Assembly (NCBI RefSeq): GCF_009831415.1
Contig: NZ_CP043727.1
Coordinates: 682,001 to 746,000, forward strand
Length of the DNA stretch: 64,000 nt
Origin: Yersinia canariae
GTDB lineage: Bacteria; Pseudomonadota; Gammaproteobacteria; Enterobacterales; Enterobacteriaceae
Direction: 5' to 3'
Part shown: piece after piece, positions 1-8,758 of the stretch
Layout: each line of letters opens with the position of its first letter
Numbering within the stretch: the stretch's first letter is position 1
Program-made: the position numbers and the translations under genes
The notes under the pieces: generated by a model
What the model was told of the DNA's origin: nothing
What the model saw: only the letters and a program-made list of their open reading frames with translations
Databases searched by the model: none

Positions 1-1
1 C

Positions 2-2503
2 GCGGCCGGTATTACCCCGCAGCAGTTGTCCGATTTGCTGGCTCGCCAGAATGTGGTGTCAGATGCTGGCCAGTTGCAGGTGGGCAGTGAGTCAATTCGT
101 CTGCATCCAACCGGTGAATTCCAGAGTGTCCAAGAGCTCGGGAATTTACTGGTGAGCCAACCAGGTAGCCCAAAAAGTGTCTATTTGCGTGACATCGCAA
201 CAGTGACACAAGGTTTTGGCCATTCACCGACCAATATTTATCGTGCTAATGGTAAGCCTGCATTGGCGCTGGGGATCTCATTCGCCCCGAATGTCAACGT
301 CGTGAATGTGGGGAATGCGATTAAAGCTCGACTGGCACAGTTGGAAGGCGAACGCCCGTCAGGCATGCATATCAACGTATTTTATGACCAATCCCATGAA
401 GTTGAAGGGGCGGTTAATGGCTTTATTCTTAACTTCTTACTGGCGCTATTAATTGTTGTTGTCACCCTACTGATTTTCATGGGGGTTCGCAGTGGCGTGG
501 TGATTGCCATCTCACTGGCACTGAACGTACTCGGCACCTTGCTCATTATGTGGCTGTTTAATATTGAGCTACAGCGGGTATCGTTAGGGGCGCTGATTAT
601 CGCGCTCAGTATGTTAGTGGATAACGCCATTGTGGTGGTGGAGGGGATTGTGGTTGGCCGCCAGCGCGGCGAAAGTCTCTCTACGGCGATCGGCAATGTA
701 GTGAAGCGCTCGATGATGCCGCTGTTAGGCGCGACTGTGATTGCCATCTTAGCCTTTGCCCCGATTGGCTTGTCCAACGATGCAACCGGTGAATACTGTA
801 AATCGCTATTCCAAGTGTTATTGATCTCGCTGATGTTGAGCTGGATTACTGCGCTGACGCTGACGCCGGTATTCTCCAAGTGGGCATTCCAGAACCAAAA
901 ACCGGCGAAAGTGGATGCTGATAAACCCGCCAAGCAACCTTATGATGGCTGGCTGTTCCGCTATTATCGTGTGGTATTGAATAAGTTACTGCAATATCGT
1001 GCGGTCACTTTGGTCCTACTGGCGGCAATGTTAGTGGCCTCGGTCGTGGGCTTTGGTAATGTTCGCCAGAGCTTCTTCCCACCATCAAACACGCCTATCT
1101 TCTTTGTTGATATTTGGCTGCCATATGGCACGGATATCAGCTATACCGAAGGGGTGGCGAATAAGGTCGAGCAGTATATCAAGCAGCAAGAAGGGGTGGC
1201 TGACACCATGGCAACGATAGGTCAGGGCGCAATGCGCTTTATGCTGACTTACAACGCCCAGCGTCACTATCCTAACTATGCGCAGGTGATGGTTCGGACT
1301 GAGCAGCTAGACCAAATCCCCGGTTTGATTGATGAAATCGAATCCTATATGCATGACGAATACCCGCAAGTTGATGCGCAGATAAAACGCATCATGTTCG
1401 GGCCATCAAACAACAGTTCCATTGAAGCCCGCTTTATTGGCCCGGATCCCGAGGTGTTGCGTAGCTTGGCAGCACAGGCGGAAAAAGCAATTATTGCTGA
1501 TCCGATGGCGGATGGTGCACGGCATGACTGGCAGGATCGTAGCAAAATGATTCGGCCACAGTTCTCTGATTATCTGGGCCGCGAGTTGGGAGTAGATAAA
1601 CGCGAGGTTGATGGCACATTGCGTATGAGTTTTGGGGGCCTACCGGTAGGATTGTACCGCGATGGCACTCGCCTGATGCCGATTGTCCTGCGCACACCGG
1701 ATTCCGAGCGGCTCAATGCTGAGCGGCTGAATGATGTGATGGTTTGGAGTCAGGCGCGGCAGGCCTTTATCCCGATTGATAACGTCGTCACCAGTTTTGA
1801 AACCGAGTGGGAAGATCCGCTGATTATGCGCCTGGATCGCAAGCGGACATTGACGGTGCAAACGGATCCAACCCAGCCGGGAGGGGAAACCTCAGCAGAA
1901 TTGTTGCAGCGAATCAGACCCGGGGTGGAATCCATCCAGTTGCCACGCGGTTATGAACTTGAATGGGGCGGTGACTACGAAAGTACCAAAGAAGCACAAC
2001 GGGGTATTTTCATCAGTTTACCCATAGCCTTCCTGATAATGTTTGTGGTGACCGTCTTGATGTTTAGCTCGGTGCGCAATGCCCTGGCTATCTGGCTGAC
2101 AGTTCCATTAGCCCTTATTGGTGTGACAGTGGGCTTCTTACTTACCGGTATTCCATTTGGTTTTATGGCGCTGTTGGGGCTGTTAAGTTTGAGTGGGATG
2201 TTGATACGTAACGGGATTGTGTTGGTGGAAGAGATTGGCTTACAGCGGCAGGAAAAACCGTTACGTGATGCCATTATTGATGCCTCAACTGCGCGTTTGC
2301 GCCCTATCATGTTAACCGCGTTCACCACGGTCTTGGGGCTGGCTCCGCTACTGAGCGATGCTTTCTTCCAAAGCATGGCCGTGGTTATTATGTTCGGCCT
2401 GGGCTTTGCTACCGTGCTGACATTGCTGGTGTTGCCAGTGATATACAGCTGTATGAACCCGGAACCTAAAAATAAGGCACACGATGAGCCGGTCAGTGAG
2501 TAA
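2..2503 (+). CDS. RND efflux transporter permease subunit (5' end outside window)
   Basis: Inner-membrane proton-driven drug/solute efflux pump of the AcrB/HAE1 type, normally working with a periplasmic adaptor and an outer-membrane channel. The reading frame is open to the left window edge, so the start and roughly the first 200 residues of a protein of about 1020 are missing. Visible are the first membrane bundle with the motif NIELQRVSLGALIIALSMLV and conserved VDNAIVVVEG, the central porter domain, and the second bundle with GLLSLSGMLIRNGIVLVEE and a terminal LVLPVIYS. The first bundle keeps the Asp of LVDNAIVV, expected for proton relay. The adaptor gene probably lies upstream, outside the window. 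Substrate cannot be told from sequence; it resembles the VexF-like branch more than AcrB itself. A terminator follows at once, so this is the last gene of its operon. Confidence 0.9.
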   Translation, partial: AAGITPQQLSDLLARQNVVSDAGQLQVGSESIRLHPTGEFQSVQELGNLLVSQPGSPKSVYLRDIATVTQGFGHSPTNIYRANGKPALALGISFAPNVNVVNVGNAIKARLAQLEGERPSGMHINVFYDQSHEVEGAVNGFILNFLLALLIVVVTLLIFMGVRSGVVIAISLALNVLGTLLIMWLFNIELQRVSLGALIIALSMLVDNAIVVVEGIVVGRQRGESLSTAIGNVVKRSMMPLLGATVIAILAFAPIGLSNDATGEYCKSLFQVLLISLMLSWITALTLTPVFSKWAFQNQKPAKVDADKPAKQPYDGWLFRYYRVVLNKLLQYRAVTLVLLAAMLVASVVGFGNVRQSFFPPSNTPIFFVDIWLPYGTDISYTEGVANKVEQYIKQQEGVADTMATIGQGAMRFMLTYNAQRHYPNYAQVMVRTEQLDQIPGLIDEIESYMHDEYPQVDAQIKRIMFGPSNNSSIEARFIGPDPEVLRSLAAQAEKAIIADPMADGARHDWQDRSKMIRPQFSDYLGRELGVDKREVDGTLRMSFGGLPVGLYRDGTRLMPIVLRTPDSERLNAERLNDVMVWSQARQAFIPIDNVVTSFETEWEDPLIMRLDRKRTLTVQTDPTQPGGETSAELLQRIRPGVESIQLPRGYELEWGGDYESTKEAQRGIFISLPIAFLIMFVVTVLMFSSVRNALAIWLTVPLALIGVTVGFLLTGIPFGFMALLGLLSLSGMLIRNGIVLVEEIGLQRQEKPLRDAIIDASTARLRPIMLTAFTTVLGLAPLLSDAFFQSMAVVIMFGLGFATVLTLLVLPVIYSCMNPEPKNKAHDEPVSE

Positions 2504-2546
2504 CTGATGGCGTTAGCCTAAAATATTGAGCCTAAAATGACATCAG

Positions 2547-2573
2547 CAGCCCCATTATTGGGGCTGTTTTTTT
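2547..2573 (+). terminator. Rho-independent terminator after the RND gene
   Basis: Perfect 7-bp stem CAGCCCC/GGGGCTG with a 6-base loop followed by seven T, 43 bases after the stop codon. Confidence 0.9.
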
Positions 2574-2662
2574 CGCTAGGCTAAATGGCCTTGATCCACC
2601 CTGATGCCCTTAACGCATTCTGTGCACTAGTTCTCTTCCTACCCCTGCCAGCTCACTTTTTT

Positions 2663-2709
2663 GTTCCATTATGAAACGCCATTGTGTTAATGATGTTTCA
2701 TAATGGAAC
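2663..2709. promoter_or_regulatory. Pair of inverted 15-bp operator-like sites upstream of gldA
   Basis: GTTCCATTATGAAAC at 2663-2677 is repeated exactly in inverted orientation (GTTTCATAATGGAAC) at 2695-2709. Each copy is itself nearly palindromic (12 of 15 positions; core GTT-CAT-ATG-AAC). The centres are 32 bp apart, close to three helical turns, as expected for two regulator dimers on one DNA face. The layout resembles operators of IclR-type repressors, but no such gene is in the window. The rest of the 321-bp gap (2504-2824) holds the terminator at 2547 and, presumably, the gldA promoter. Confidence 0.55.
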
Positions 2710-2824
2710 GTTTTCGCAATCGATTCTCAGCCTATTTTTTGCGCTTATAGTAGTTCTAGTTTGATTAAATTGATCTTAAAAAATATTCATTCTTACGTTA
2801 TCTCTTACGCTACAGGAGCAAGAT

Positions 2825-3919
2825 ATGCTGAAAGTCATTCAATCTCCGTCTAAATATATTCAAGGTGCCAATGCACTACAGTCCATTGGTGAATTTGCTA
2901 AGTTACTGGCTAATAACTATTTTATCATTGCTGATGATTTTGTAATGAAGCTAACGGCGGATGCTGTTGGCTCTAGTTTGCAAGCCAATGAGTTGGAAAA
3001 TCATTTCAGCCGCTTTAACGGCGAATGTTCCCGCCATGAAATTGAGCGCCTCACCGTTGAGCTGAAAAAACATAATTGCAATGGGGTGATTGGGATTGGG
3101 GGAGGGAAAACGCTCGATACAGCAAAAGCGATTGCTCACTATCAACATATCCCAGTCATTGTGGTGCCTACCATTGCCTCTACCGATGCTCCAACCAGTG
3201 CATTGTCAGTGATTTATACCGAACAGGGCGAATTCGCAGAATATCTGATTTACCCCAAAAACCCAGACATCGTACTGATGGATACCGCGATTATTGCTAA
3301 AGCGCCAGTGCGTTTACTTATCTCAGGTATGGGCGATGCGCTTTCTACTTACTTTGAAGCACAGGCCTGTTTTGATGCCAAAGCCATCAGCATGGCGGGT
3401 GGCGCGTCAACATTAGCGGCGGTCACTTTGGCCCGTTTATGTTACGAAACTCTGCTGGCAGAAGGTTACAAAGCCAAGCTGGCCGTCGAAGCTGGGGTTG
3501 TCACCGAAGCGGTTGAGCGCATCATTGAAGCCAATACTTATCTAAGTGGTATTGGTTTTGAAAGTAGTGGTTTGGCGGCGGCTCATGCCATCCACAACGG
3601 CTTTACGGTTTTGGAAGAGTGTCATCACTTGTACCACGGAGAGAAGGTGGCTTTCGGCACCCTGACGCAATTAGTCTTACAAAACAGCAGCATGGAAGAG
3701 ATTGAAACAGTGCTCTCATTCTGCCAGCAGCTTGGTTTACCCATTACATTAGCCGAAATGGGGGTTTCACAGGATATCGAACGCAAAATTCGCGCGGTCG
3801 CTGAGGCCAGCTGTGCCGAGGGTGAAACGATTCACAATATGCCGTTTGCCGTCACAGCAGACAGCGTTTATGCCGCTATTATTGTGGCTGACCGTTTAGG
3901 TCAGGCTTTCCTCAATTAA
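2825..3919 (+). CDS. gldA: Glycerol dehydrogenase (NAD+)
   Basis: Oxidises glycerol to dihydroxyacetone with NAD+, in the cytoplasm; the product is the substrate of the DhaKLM genes that follow. The 364 residues match the usual length of the iron-containing alcohol dehydrogenase family glycerol dehydrogenases. The NAD-binding motif GGGKTLD is at 92-98. The expected zinc ligands are all present: Asp171 (in SGMGDALST), His254 (AAHAIHNG) and His271 (LYHGEKV). An AGGAG ribosome-binding site lies 6 bases before the ATG. It is the first gene of a probable gldA-dhaK-dhaL-dhaM operon (94 bp to dhaK). The double inverted operator at 2663-2709 is the likely control point. Identification is firm at family level and supported by context. 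Confidence 0.93.
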   Translation: MLKVIQSPSKYIQGANALQSIGEFAKLLANNYFIIADDFVMKLTADAVGSSLQANELENHFSRFNGECSRHEIERLTVELKKHNCNGVIGIGGGKTLDTAKAIAHYQHIPVIVVPTIASTDAPTSALSVIYTEQGEFAEYLIYPKNPDIVLMDTAIIAKAPVRLLISGMGDALSTYFEAQACFDAKAISMAGGASTLAAVTLARLCYETLLAEGYKAKLAVEAGVVTEAVERIIEANTYLSGIGFESSGLAAAHAIHNGFTVLEECHHLYHGEKVAFGTLTQLVLQNSSMEEIETVLSFCQQLGLPITLAEMGVSQDIERKIRAVAEASCAEGETIHNMPFAVTADSVYAAIIVADRLGQAFLN

Positions 3920-4013
3920 GTGGGCCGACAGACAAGTTAACTGACTGAGTTTGCCGGTGCCCTTCACCATCGGCAACTCTATTTCCCCGGCATTCCCGTT
4001 CGCGGAGCATAAA

Positions 4014-5084
4014 ATGAAAAAATTAATTAACAGCGTTGAGAGTGTATTACAGGAACAAATTCAGGGATTGGTTGCGGCCCATCCTGAGCTGGTATTGCAT
4101 CAGGAACCTCTTTTTATTACGCGGATAGATGCACCGGTGAAGGGCAAAGTGGCATTGATGTCCGGCGGCGGCAGTGGCCATGAACCTATGCACTGTGGTT
4201 TTATCGGCGAAGGCATGCTGGATGGTGCATGTCCTGGTGAGATTTTCACCTCACCGACTCCAGATCAAATGTATGAATGCGGCCAAGCCATTGATGGCGG
4301 GCAGGGCGTGCTAATGCTAATTAAGAATTACACTGGCGATATTCTTAATTTTGAAACTGCGACAGAACTGTTGCATGCCGAAGGAACCGCAGTTGGGACA
4401 TTAGTCATTGATGATGATGTGGCTGTCAAAGATAGCCTGTATACCGCCGGGCGGCGGGGAGTGGCCAATACGGTCATTATTGAAAAATTACTCGGGGCTG
4501 CTGCGGTTCGTGGTGATTCACTAGATGAATGCGTGGCGCTCGGCCAGAAAATCAATAACCAGGGGCACTCTATCGGTATTGCTCTGGGGGCATGTACTGT
4601 GCCAGCAGCGGGCAAACCGTCCTTTACGTTAGCTGAAAACGAGATGGAATTTGGGGTGGGGATCCATGGCGAACCCGGCATTGAACGGCGGCCATTTACC
4701 TCTTTGAATGACACCGTTGACGGCATGTTCCAAACCCTGATTGAGCATGGTAGCTACCAGCGCACATTACGCCACTGGGATAGACAAGCAGAAGACTGGA
4801 GTGAGACGCGCCAAAGCAAGCAGCCACTGGCGAAAGGTGACCGAGTCATTGTTCTGGTCAATAATTTGGGGGCAACACCTCTATCAGAGCTTTATGGTGT
4901 TTGGCATCGTCTGGCCGCCTGCTGTGCAGATTTTGGTTTGACCATTGAGCGCAAACTGATCGGCTCTTATTGCACCTCATTGGATATGCAAGGTATGTCT
5001 ATCACGCTATTGAAAGTGGATGATGAACTGCTGTCTCTCTGGGATGCGCCAGTTAATACCCCAGCCCTGCGTTGGGGCTGCTGA
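4014..5084 (+). CDS. dhaK: PTS-dependent dihydroxyacetone kinase, substrate-binding subunit DhaK
   Basis: Binds dihydroxyacetone covalently so that DhaL-ADP/ATP can phosphorylate it to DHA-phosphate. The protein has 356 residues, the size I recall for E. coli DhaK, when started at the ATG at 4014, which has a GGAG-like site in front. The frame is open further upstream to a TTG at 3951, but that extension has no family counterpart. Key residues are in the expected places: His56 in GGGSGHEP, Asp109 in YTGD, and His218 in GVGIHGEPG, which forms the hemiaminal with the substrate. In E. coli DhaK also acts as co-repressor of DhaR, whose gene is at 16125-18044. A 138-bp gap with a stable hairpin separates it from dhaL. 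Confidence 0.95.
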   Translation: MKKLINSVESVLQEQIQGLVAAHPELVLHQEPLFITRIDAPVKGKVALMSGGGSGHEPMHCGFIGEGMLDGACPGEIFTSPTPDQMYECGQAIDGGQGVLMLIKNYTGDILNFETATELLHAEGTAVGTLVIDDDVAVKDSLYTAGRRGVANTVIIEKLLGAAAVRGDSLDECVALGQKINNQGHSIGIALGACTVPAAGKPSFTLAENEMEFGVGIHGEPGIERRPFTSLNDTVDGMFQTLIEHGSYQRTLRHWDRQAEDWSETRQSKQPLAKGDRVIVLVNNLGATPLSELYGVWHRLAACCADFGLTIERKLIGSYCTSLDMQGMSITLLKVDDELLSLWDAPVNTPALRWGC

Positions 5085-5137
5085 TGCCATTCGTACTTGA
5101 AGTTGCAGGGCTTTTATCATCCGAATGCTGACTTATC

Positions 5138-5175
5138 GCCTACCTACAACTCCACTGACATGAGTATAGGTAGGC
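5138..5175 (+). repeat. Intercistronic inverted repeat between dhaK and dhaL
   Basis: GCCTACCTA (5138-5146) and TAGGTAGGC (5167-5175) form a perfect 9-bp stem with a 20-base loop, followed by TTTT. It could be a partial terminator, an mRNA-stability hairpin or a remnant of a dispersed repeat. Confidence 0.6.
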
Positions 5176-5222
5176 TTTTGGACAAAAAATTTTAGAAAAC
5201 AATAATGTGCCAGGAGAAAATC

Positions 5223-5855
5223 ATGGGACTTACCAAACAACAAATTGTCAGTTGGTTGCAACTTTGTGCTGAGGTTTTCAGTGAACAACGAGATTTTCTG
5301 ACGCAACTGGATACTGAAATCGGGGATGGCGACCACGGCCTGAATATGAATCGTGGGTTCAATAAAGTGGTCGAAAAATTACCATCTTTTGCTGATAAAG
5401 ATATCGGTTTCATTCTAAAAAATACCGGTATGACCCTGCTTTCAAGTGTTGGCGGGGCGAGTGGCCCTCTGTTTGGCACTTTCTTTATTCGTGCCGCACA
5501 AAGTACCAACGCCAAGCAAAGCCTGGATTTGCCCGCAGTCTGCCAGATGTTTAAAGATGGTGTCGACGGGGTTGTGATGCGCGGCAAAGCTGAGCCGGGC
5601 GATAAAACCATGTGTGATGTCTGGTGGGCGGTGGTGGCGCAGCTTGAGCAGGCCAACCAGCAGGGGGTGCCGCTGGTGGATGCATTACAGCAAGCGGTTG
5701 AAAGTGCGCAGCTTGCATTGGCAGGGACTATCACTATGCAGGCCCGCAAAGGCCGCGCCAGTTATCTTGGCGAGCGAAGCATTGGCCATCAAGACCCAGG
5801 GGCGACATCAGCGATGTTGATGATGCAAGCTCTGTGGCAGGTTGCCAGCCACTAA
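5223..5855 (+). CDS. dhaL: PTS-dependent dihydroxyacetone kinase, nucleotide subunit DhaL
   Basis: Carries a tightly bound ADP that is rephosphorylated by DhaM and passes the phosphate to dihydroxyacetone on DhaK. Starting at the ATG at 5223, behind AGGAGA, gives 210 residues, the E. coli length; the upstream ATG at 5205 would swallow the ribosome-binding site. The Mg-ADP-binding acidic motif is intact: Asp30, Asp35 and Asp37 in LDTEIGDGDHG. The second conserved block GGASGPLFGTFF and the C-terminal motif LGERSIGHQDPGA are present. In E. coli DhaL-ADP is the co-activator of DhaR. The gene ends 34 bp before dhaM, which has its own strong ribosome-binding site. Confidence 0.95.
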   Translation: MGLTKQQIVSWLQLCAEVFSEQRDFLTQLDTEIGDGDHGLNMNRGFNKVVEKLPSFADKDIGFILKNTGMTLLSSVGGASGPLFGTFFIRAAQSTNAKQSLDLPAVCQMFKDGVDGVVMRGKAEPGDKTMCDVWWAVVAQLEQANQQGVPLVDALQQAVESAQLALAGTITMQARKGRASYLGERSIGHQDPGATSAMLMMQALWQVASH

Positions 5856-5889
5856 TGTGGCTCAACCGACAAAGTTATCAGGAGGAAAG

Positions 5890-7326
5890 ATGGTCAATCT
5901 CGTTGTAGTTTCTCATAGCGCGCTGCTGGCTCAGGGTGTGGCCGAACTGGCACAGCAAATGACACAAGGGGGCTGCCAGTTAGCGGTGGCTGCCGGTGTA
6001 GACGACCTGGACCATCCTATCGGCACGGATGCTATTAAAGTGATGGAGGCCATTGAATTGGTCTATTCCCCATCAGGTGTATTGGTGCTGATGGATTTAG
6101 GCAGCGCATTACTCAGTGCTGAAACGGCACTGGAGTTATTAGACCCCGAAATGGCGAAAAATGTACAACTCTGCGCCGCACCACTGGTCGAAGGGACGTT
6201 GGCTGCGGTGGTTGCTGCATCATCCGGGGCATCGCTGGACGAGGTACGTGCCGAAGCAATGGGGGCTTTGGCAGCTAAAGCGACACAGTTAGGTGAAAGT
6301 GTCACTCCACCCGCGGCCAGTAGTGGTGAAATGGCCAAGGCGGCACCTGATGCCCAGAGTGTCAGTTGGGTGGTGCGCAACCCGAATGGGCTACATGTCC
6401 GCCCGGCGGCTAAATTGGTCGACGTATTAGCACCGTTTGCCGCAGATTTACTACTGGAAAAAAACGGTCAATGCGTTAATCCTCGTAGCCTGAATCAGCT
6501 TGCCATTTTGCAAGTACGCAAAGGCGATACTATTCGTTTACTGGCCAGCGGCGAGCAAGCAGGGGAGGCACTGGATGCTTTTATGCAACTGGCCCATCAG
6601 CACTTTGGCGAATCTGTCACCACCACCAGTGACAGTGGATTCAGCGGCATAATGGTTCCCCGTGGGGCCATTACTGCGCCCATATTCCAGTGGTTACCTG
6701 CTATTCCGGTGTTTTTACCGCAAACCATTAGTGCCGGGAATATTGCTAACGAACAATTGCGTTTGCATCAGGCTTTAGCACACACTTTGGCCGATTTACA
6801 GCAGTTGGCACAGCTGGCGGAGCAACAGATTGGTGCTCAGGCGGCGGCTATCTTTACTGCACATGCCATGCTAATTGATGATGAAGAATTATATGCGGCA
6901 ATGGATAAGCGGATAGAACAACAACGGATTTGTGCAGAATCGGCATTACAAGATGAGTTAATGGCTATGGTGGCTGACTATCAGGCACTGAATGATGACT
7001 ATCTGCGCGTCCGAGAGCTGGATATTCGAGATATTCTTAATCGCACTTTAGGTCATCTGACAGGATTACCGCCAGTTCCTATTGCAGTCGACAGTGAGAT
7101 TTTATTATTGGCTGAGGAGTTATTCCCTTCACAAATGATTGGTTTGAATCACCAGCAAGTAAAAGGTATCTGTTTAAGTAAAGGACATATCCTTTCTCAC
7201 AGTGCGATTCTGGCAACAGAATTGGATATTCCGATGTTAGTTGGTGCTATTGGTTGCCTTGGGGCTAGCCACAATGGCCAAAAAGCCTTATTGGATACCG
7301 CAACTGGAGTGCTCAAACTCCAGTAA
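5890..7326 (+). CDS. dhaM: Multidomain PTS phosphotransfer protein DhaM (EIIA-HPr-EI-N)
   Basis: Phosphoryl donor for DhaL. It takes phosphate from the general PTS (EI/HPr), linking glycerol/DHA use to phosphoenolpyruvate. Started at the ATG at 5890, after AGGAGG, it has 478 residues in three parts: an EIIA-mannose-like domain (about 1-130, active His9 in VVSHS), an HPr-like domain (about 155-245, His169 in PNGLHVRPAA), and an N-terminal enzyme I-like domain (about 260-478, His437 in GHILSHSAI). The frame is open back to a TTG at 5842, which I reject because of the ribosome-binding site. The gene ends in a hairpin at 7361-7387. Directly beyond is the last gene of the foreign-looking operon on the other strand. 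Confidence 0.94.
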   Translation: MVNLVVVSHSALLAQGVAELAQQMTQGGCQLAVAAGVDDLDHPIGTDAIKVMEAIELVYSPSGVLVLMDLGSALLSAETALELLDPEMAKNVQLCAAPLVEGTLAAVVAASSGASLDEVRAEAMGALAAKATQLGESVTPPAASSGEMAKAAPDAQSVSWVVRNPNGLHVRPAAKLVDVLAPFAADLLLEKNGQCVNPRSLNQLAILQVRKGDTIRLLASGEQAGEALDAFMQLAHQHFGESVTTTSDSGFSGIMVPRGAITAPIFQWLPAIPVFLPQTISAGNIANEQLRLHQALAHTLADLQQLAQLAEQQIGAQAAAIFTAHAMLIDDEELYAAMDKRIEQQRICAESALQDELMAMVADYQALNDDYLRVRELDIRDILNRTLGHLTGLPPVPIAVDSEILLLAEELFPSQMIGLNHQQVKGICLSKGHILSHSAILATELDIPMLVGAIGCLGASHNGQKALLDTATGVLKLQ

Positions 7327-7360
7327 ACGGTTTAGTCTCCAGCCGCTATAATCTGTTGAG

Positions 7361-7387
7361 ATAGCAGCCTTAATTCAGGGCTGCTAT
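7361..7387. terminator. Hairpin between dhaM and the convergent glycosyltransferase gene
   Basis: ATAGCAGCC (7361-7369) pairs perfectly with GGCTGCTAT (7379-7387) over a 9-base loop. It overlaps the stop codon of the minus-strand gene and lies 34 bases after dhaM. The T-run is poor on both sides, so termination may be weak or bidirectional. Confidence 0.6.
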
Positions 7388-8725
7388 TTGAGGTATTAAG
7401 CAACTCAGTGGCGTTAGAATCTGGTTTTTCCAGTTATAGCGCTCTGCTATTAGTGCAGTACTTGCTTGTCTGATTTTATCTATTTCAAACTCAGTTAATT
7501 GGCAAACATGGTGTATAACTTCGGCTAAATTTGCAGCATCCCCCGGAATATGCAAGAACCCATTAATACCCTCTTCAACTTGTTCTCGCAGACCGCCAGA
7601 GTCGGCCACAATTAATAAAGCTCCCTGTTCTCTTGCTAACCAGCGTGACTCCATAGGAATAAGTCCATTCGGTTCATTTTCAGCAGACAGAACACACACC
7701 CGCGTATTACGCCACTGGATTAGGCAAGCCATCAGTTCGCGATCAAACGAATTTATAATTGAAGTATGCGCATCAAGTTGGCTGGCTAATGCTGATAATT
7801 CTGGCAAGACAGGATCACTCACGATAACAGTATGTATATCATTACCCAGATAACTCGCTGCTTTAAGCAACAAATCATAGCGCTTATAATACACACCTCT
7901 CCCTAGTGTTATTGCCAGCGGATGGTCGAGTGATATTCCGTAAGCAGATAATGTGTCGCCAATCTCTTGCTCACTGCGTATCCGATACCATGGGTCACTG
8001 ATATTTATCCCCGCGGGAACCGGTATAAATGTTTGCGGGTCAGCACCATATTCTGAAACTAAGTGATTAGCCAGGAAATTGCTGATAGTACCGAGCTTAA
8101 TATTAGAATCAATCTTTGCCCATTGAATGGGTAATGATTCAGCCATCAACCGCTCAGGATTGGGTAATGGCATTTCATGATTAAATGCGGTGCCGTGGGA
8201 GACATAGATAATCTTTAGATTTGCTCCTTCGACTGCGGTATGTAAGCTGGCAATTAAAGGTGTAAATGAGAATGGCAGTTCATGACAGAATGCTAAAGTA
8301 ATATCGTAATTCTCACTGATATCAATAATTTTTGCAGCAGCAGCAGCAGAGGATATCTTCCAGTTTTGTAAGTCACCGAGAAAAGCATCGCCATAGGGCC
8401 ATAAACATCCCACTCCGTTACCCAAGGTCATATTTGGCACTGTTGAGAATGTCCCTCCCATTTCATGAATTTTTTTTATATAATAATCGCGACAATCTGT
8501 ATCAAAGAATTCATTATATTTGCTGTATGCAATTTCAATAAAATGTGGCTCTAACCCTATATCATGAGCAGCCAGTAAATCAATTACCTCACTTAGTGCC
8601 TGAATTTGCCCTCTGATATAAGAGCCAACCCCTCCAACAAAAATTTGAATGCCTTCCGTGGAAAGATGAACTATACCTATTTTTAGATTGTTTTTTTTAT
8701 GGATTGGAAATATGTTTCCTTGCAT
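7370..8725 (-). CDS. GT-B fold glycosyltransferase (GT4-like), last gene of the six-gene cluster
   Basis: Predicted cytoplasmic transferase moving a sugar from a nucleotide donor to an unknown acceptor. The 451 residues have the two-domain GT-B pattern: an N-terminal half beginning with IGIVHLSTEG and a glycine-rich GGVGSYIRG loop, and a C-terminal half with LGRGVYYKRYDLLLKAA. The donor-binding E-x7-E-type segment is SAENEPNGLIPMESRWLA, followed by ADSGGLREQV. These are typical of GT4 (glycogen synthase-like) enzymes. No membrane segments. A GAGG ribosome-binding site precedes the ATG, and the gap to the carbamoyltransferase gene upstream is 33 bp. Donor and acceptor cannot be named. It is somewhat less AT-rich than the genes at the head of the cluster. 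Confidence 0.8.
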   Translation of the reverse strand: MQGNIFPIHKKNNLKIGIVHLSTEGIQIFVGGVGSYIRGQIQALSEVIDLLAAHDIGLEPHFIEIAYSKYNEFFDTDCRDYYIKKIHEMGGTFSTVPNMTLGNGVGCLWPYGDAFLGDLQNWKISSAAAAAKIIDISENYDITLAFCHELPFSFTPLIASLHTAVEGANLKIIYVSHGTAFNHEMPLPNPERLMAESLPIQWAKIDSNIKLGTISNFLANHLVSEYGADPQTFIPVPAGINISDPWYRIRSEQEIGDTLSAYGISLDHPLAITLGRGVYYKRYDLLLKAASYLGNDIHTVIVSDPVLPELSALASQLDAHTSIINSFDRELMACLIQWRNTRVCVLSAENEPNGLIPMESRWLAREQGALLIVADSGGLREQVEEGINGFLHIPGDAANLAEVIHHVCQLTEFEIDKIRQASTALIAERYNWKNQILTPLSCLIPQIAALN

Positions 8726-8758
8726 ATAAAACCTCGAAGTTTTAACGAGAAATATAAT

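Noticed and set aside
382..933. 183-residue minus-strand ORF inside the RND gene
   Set aside because: Antisense shadow of the efflux pump frame; no family resemblance and no ribosome-binding site.
3951..4013. N-terminal extension of DhaK from a TTG codon
   Set aside because: No ribosome-binding site, and the ATG at 4014 gives the exact family length with His56 and His218 numbering.
5081..5137. Possible ERIC remnant after dhaK (TACTTGAAGTTGCAGGG)
   Set aside because: Only the first 17 bp resemble the repeat end; too short to call.
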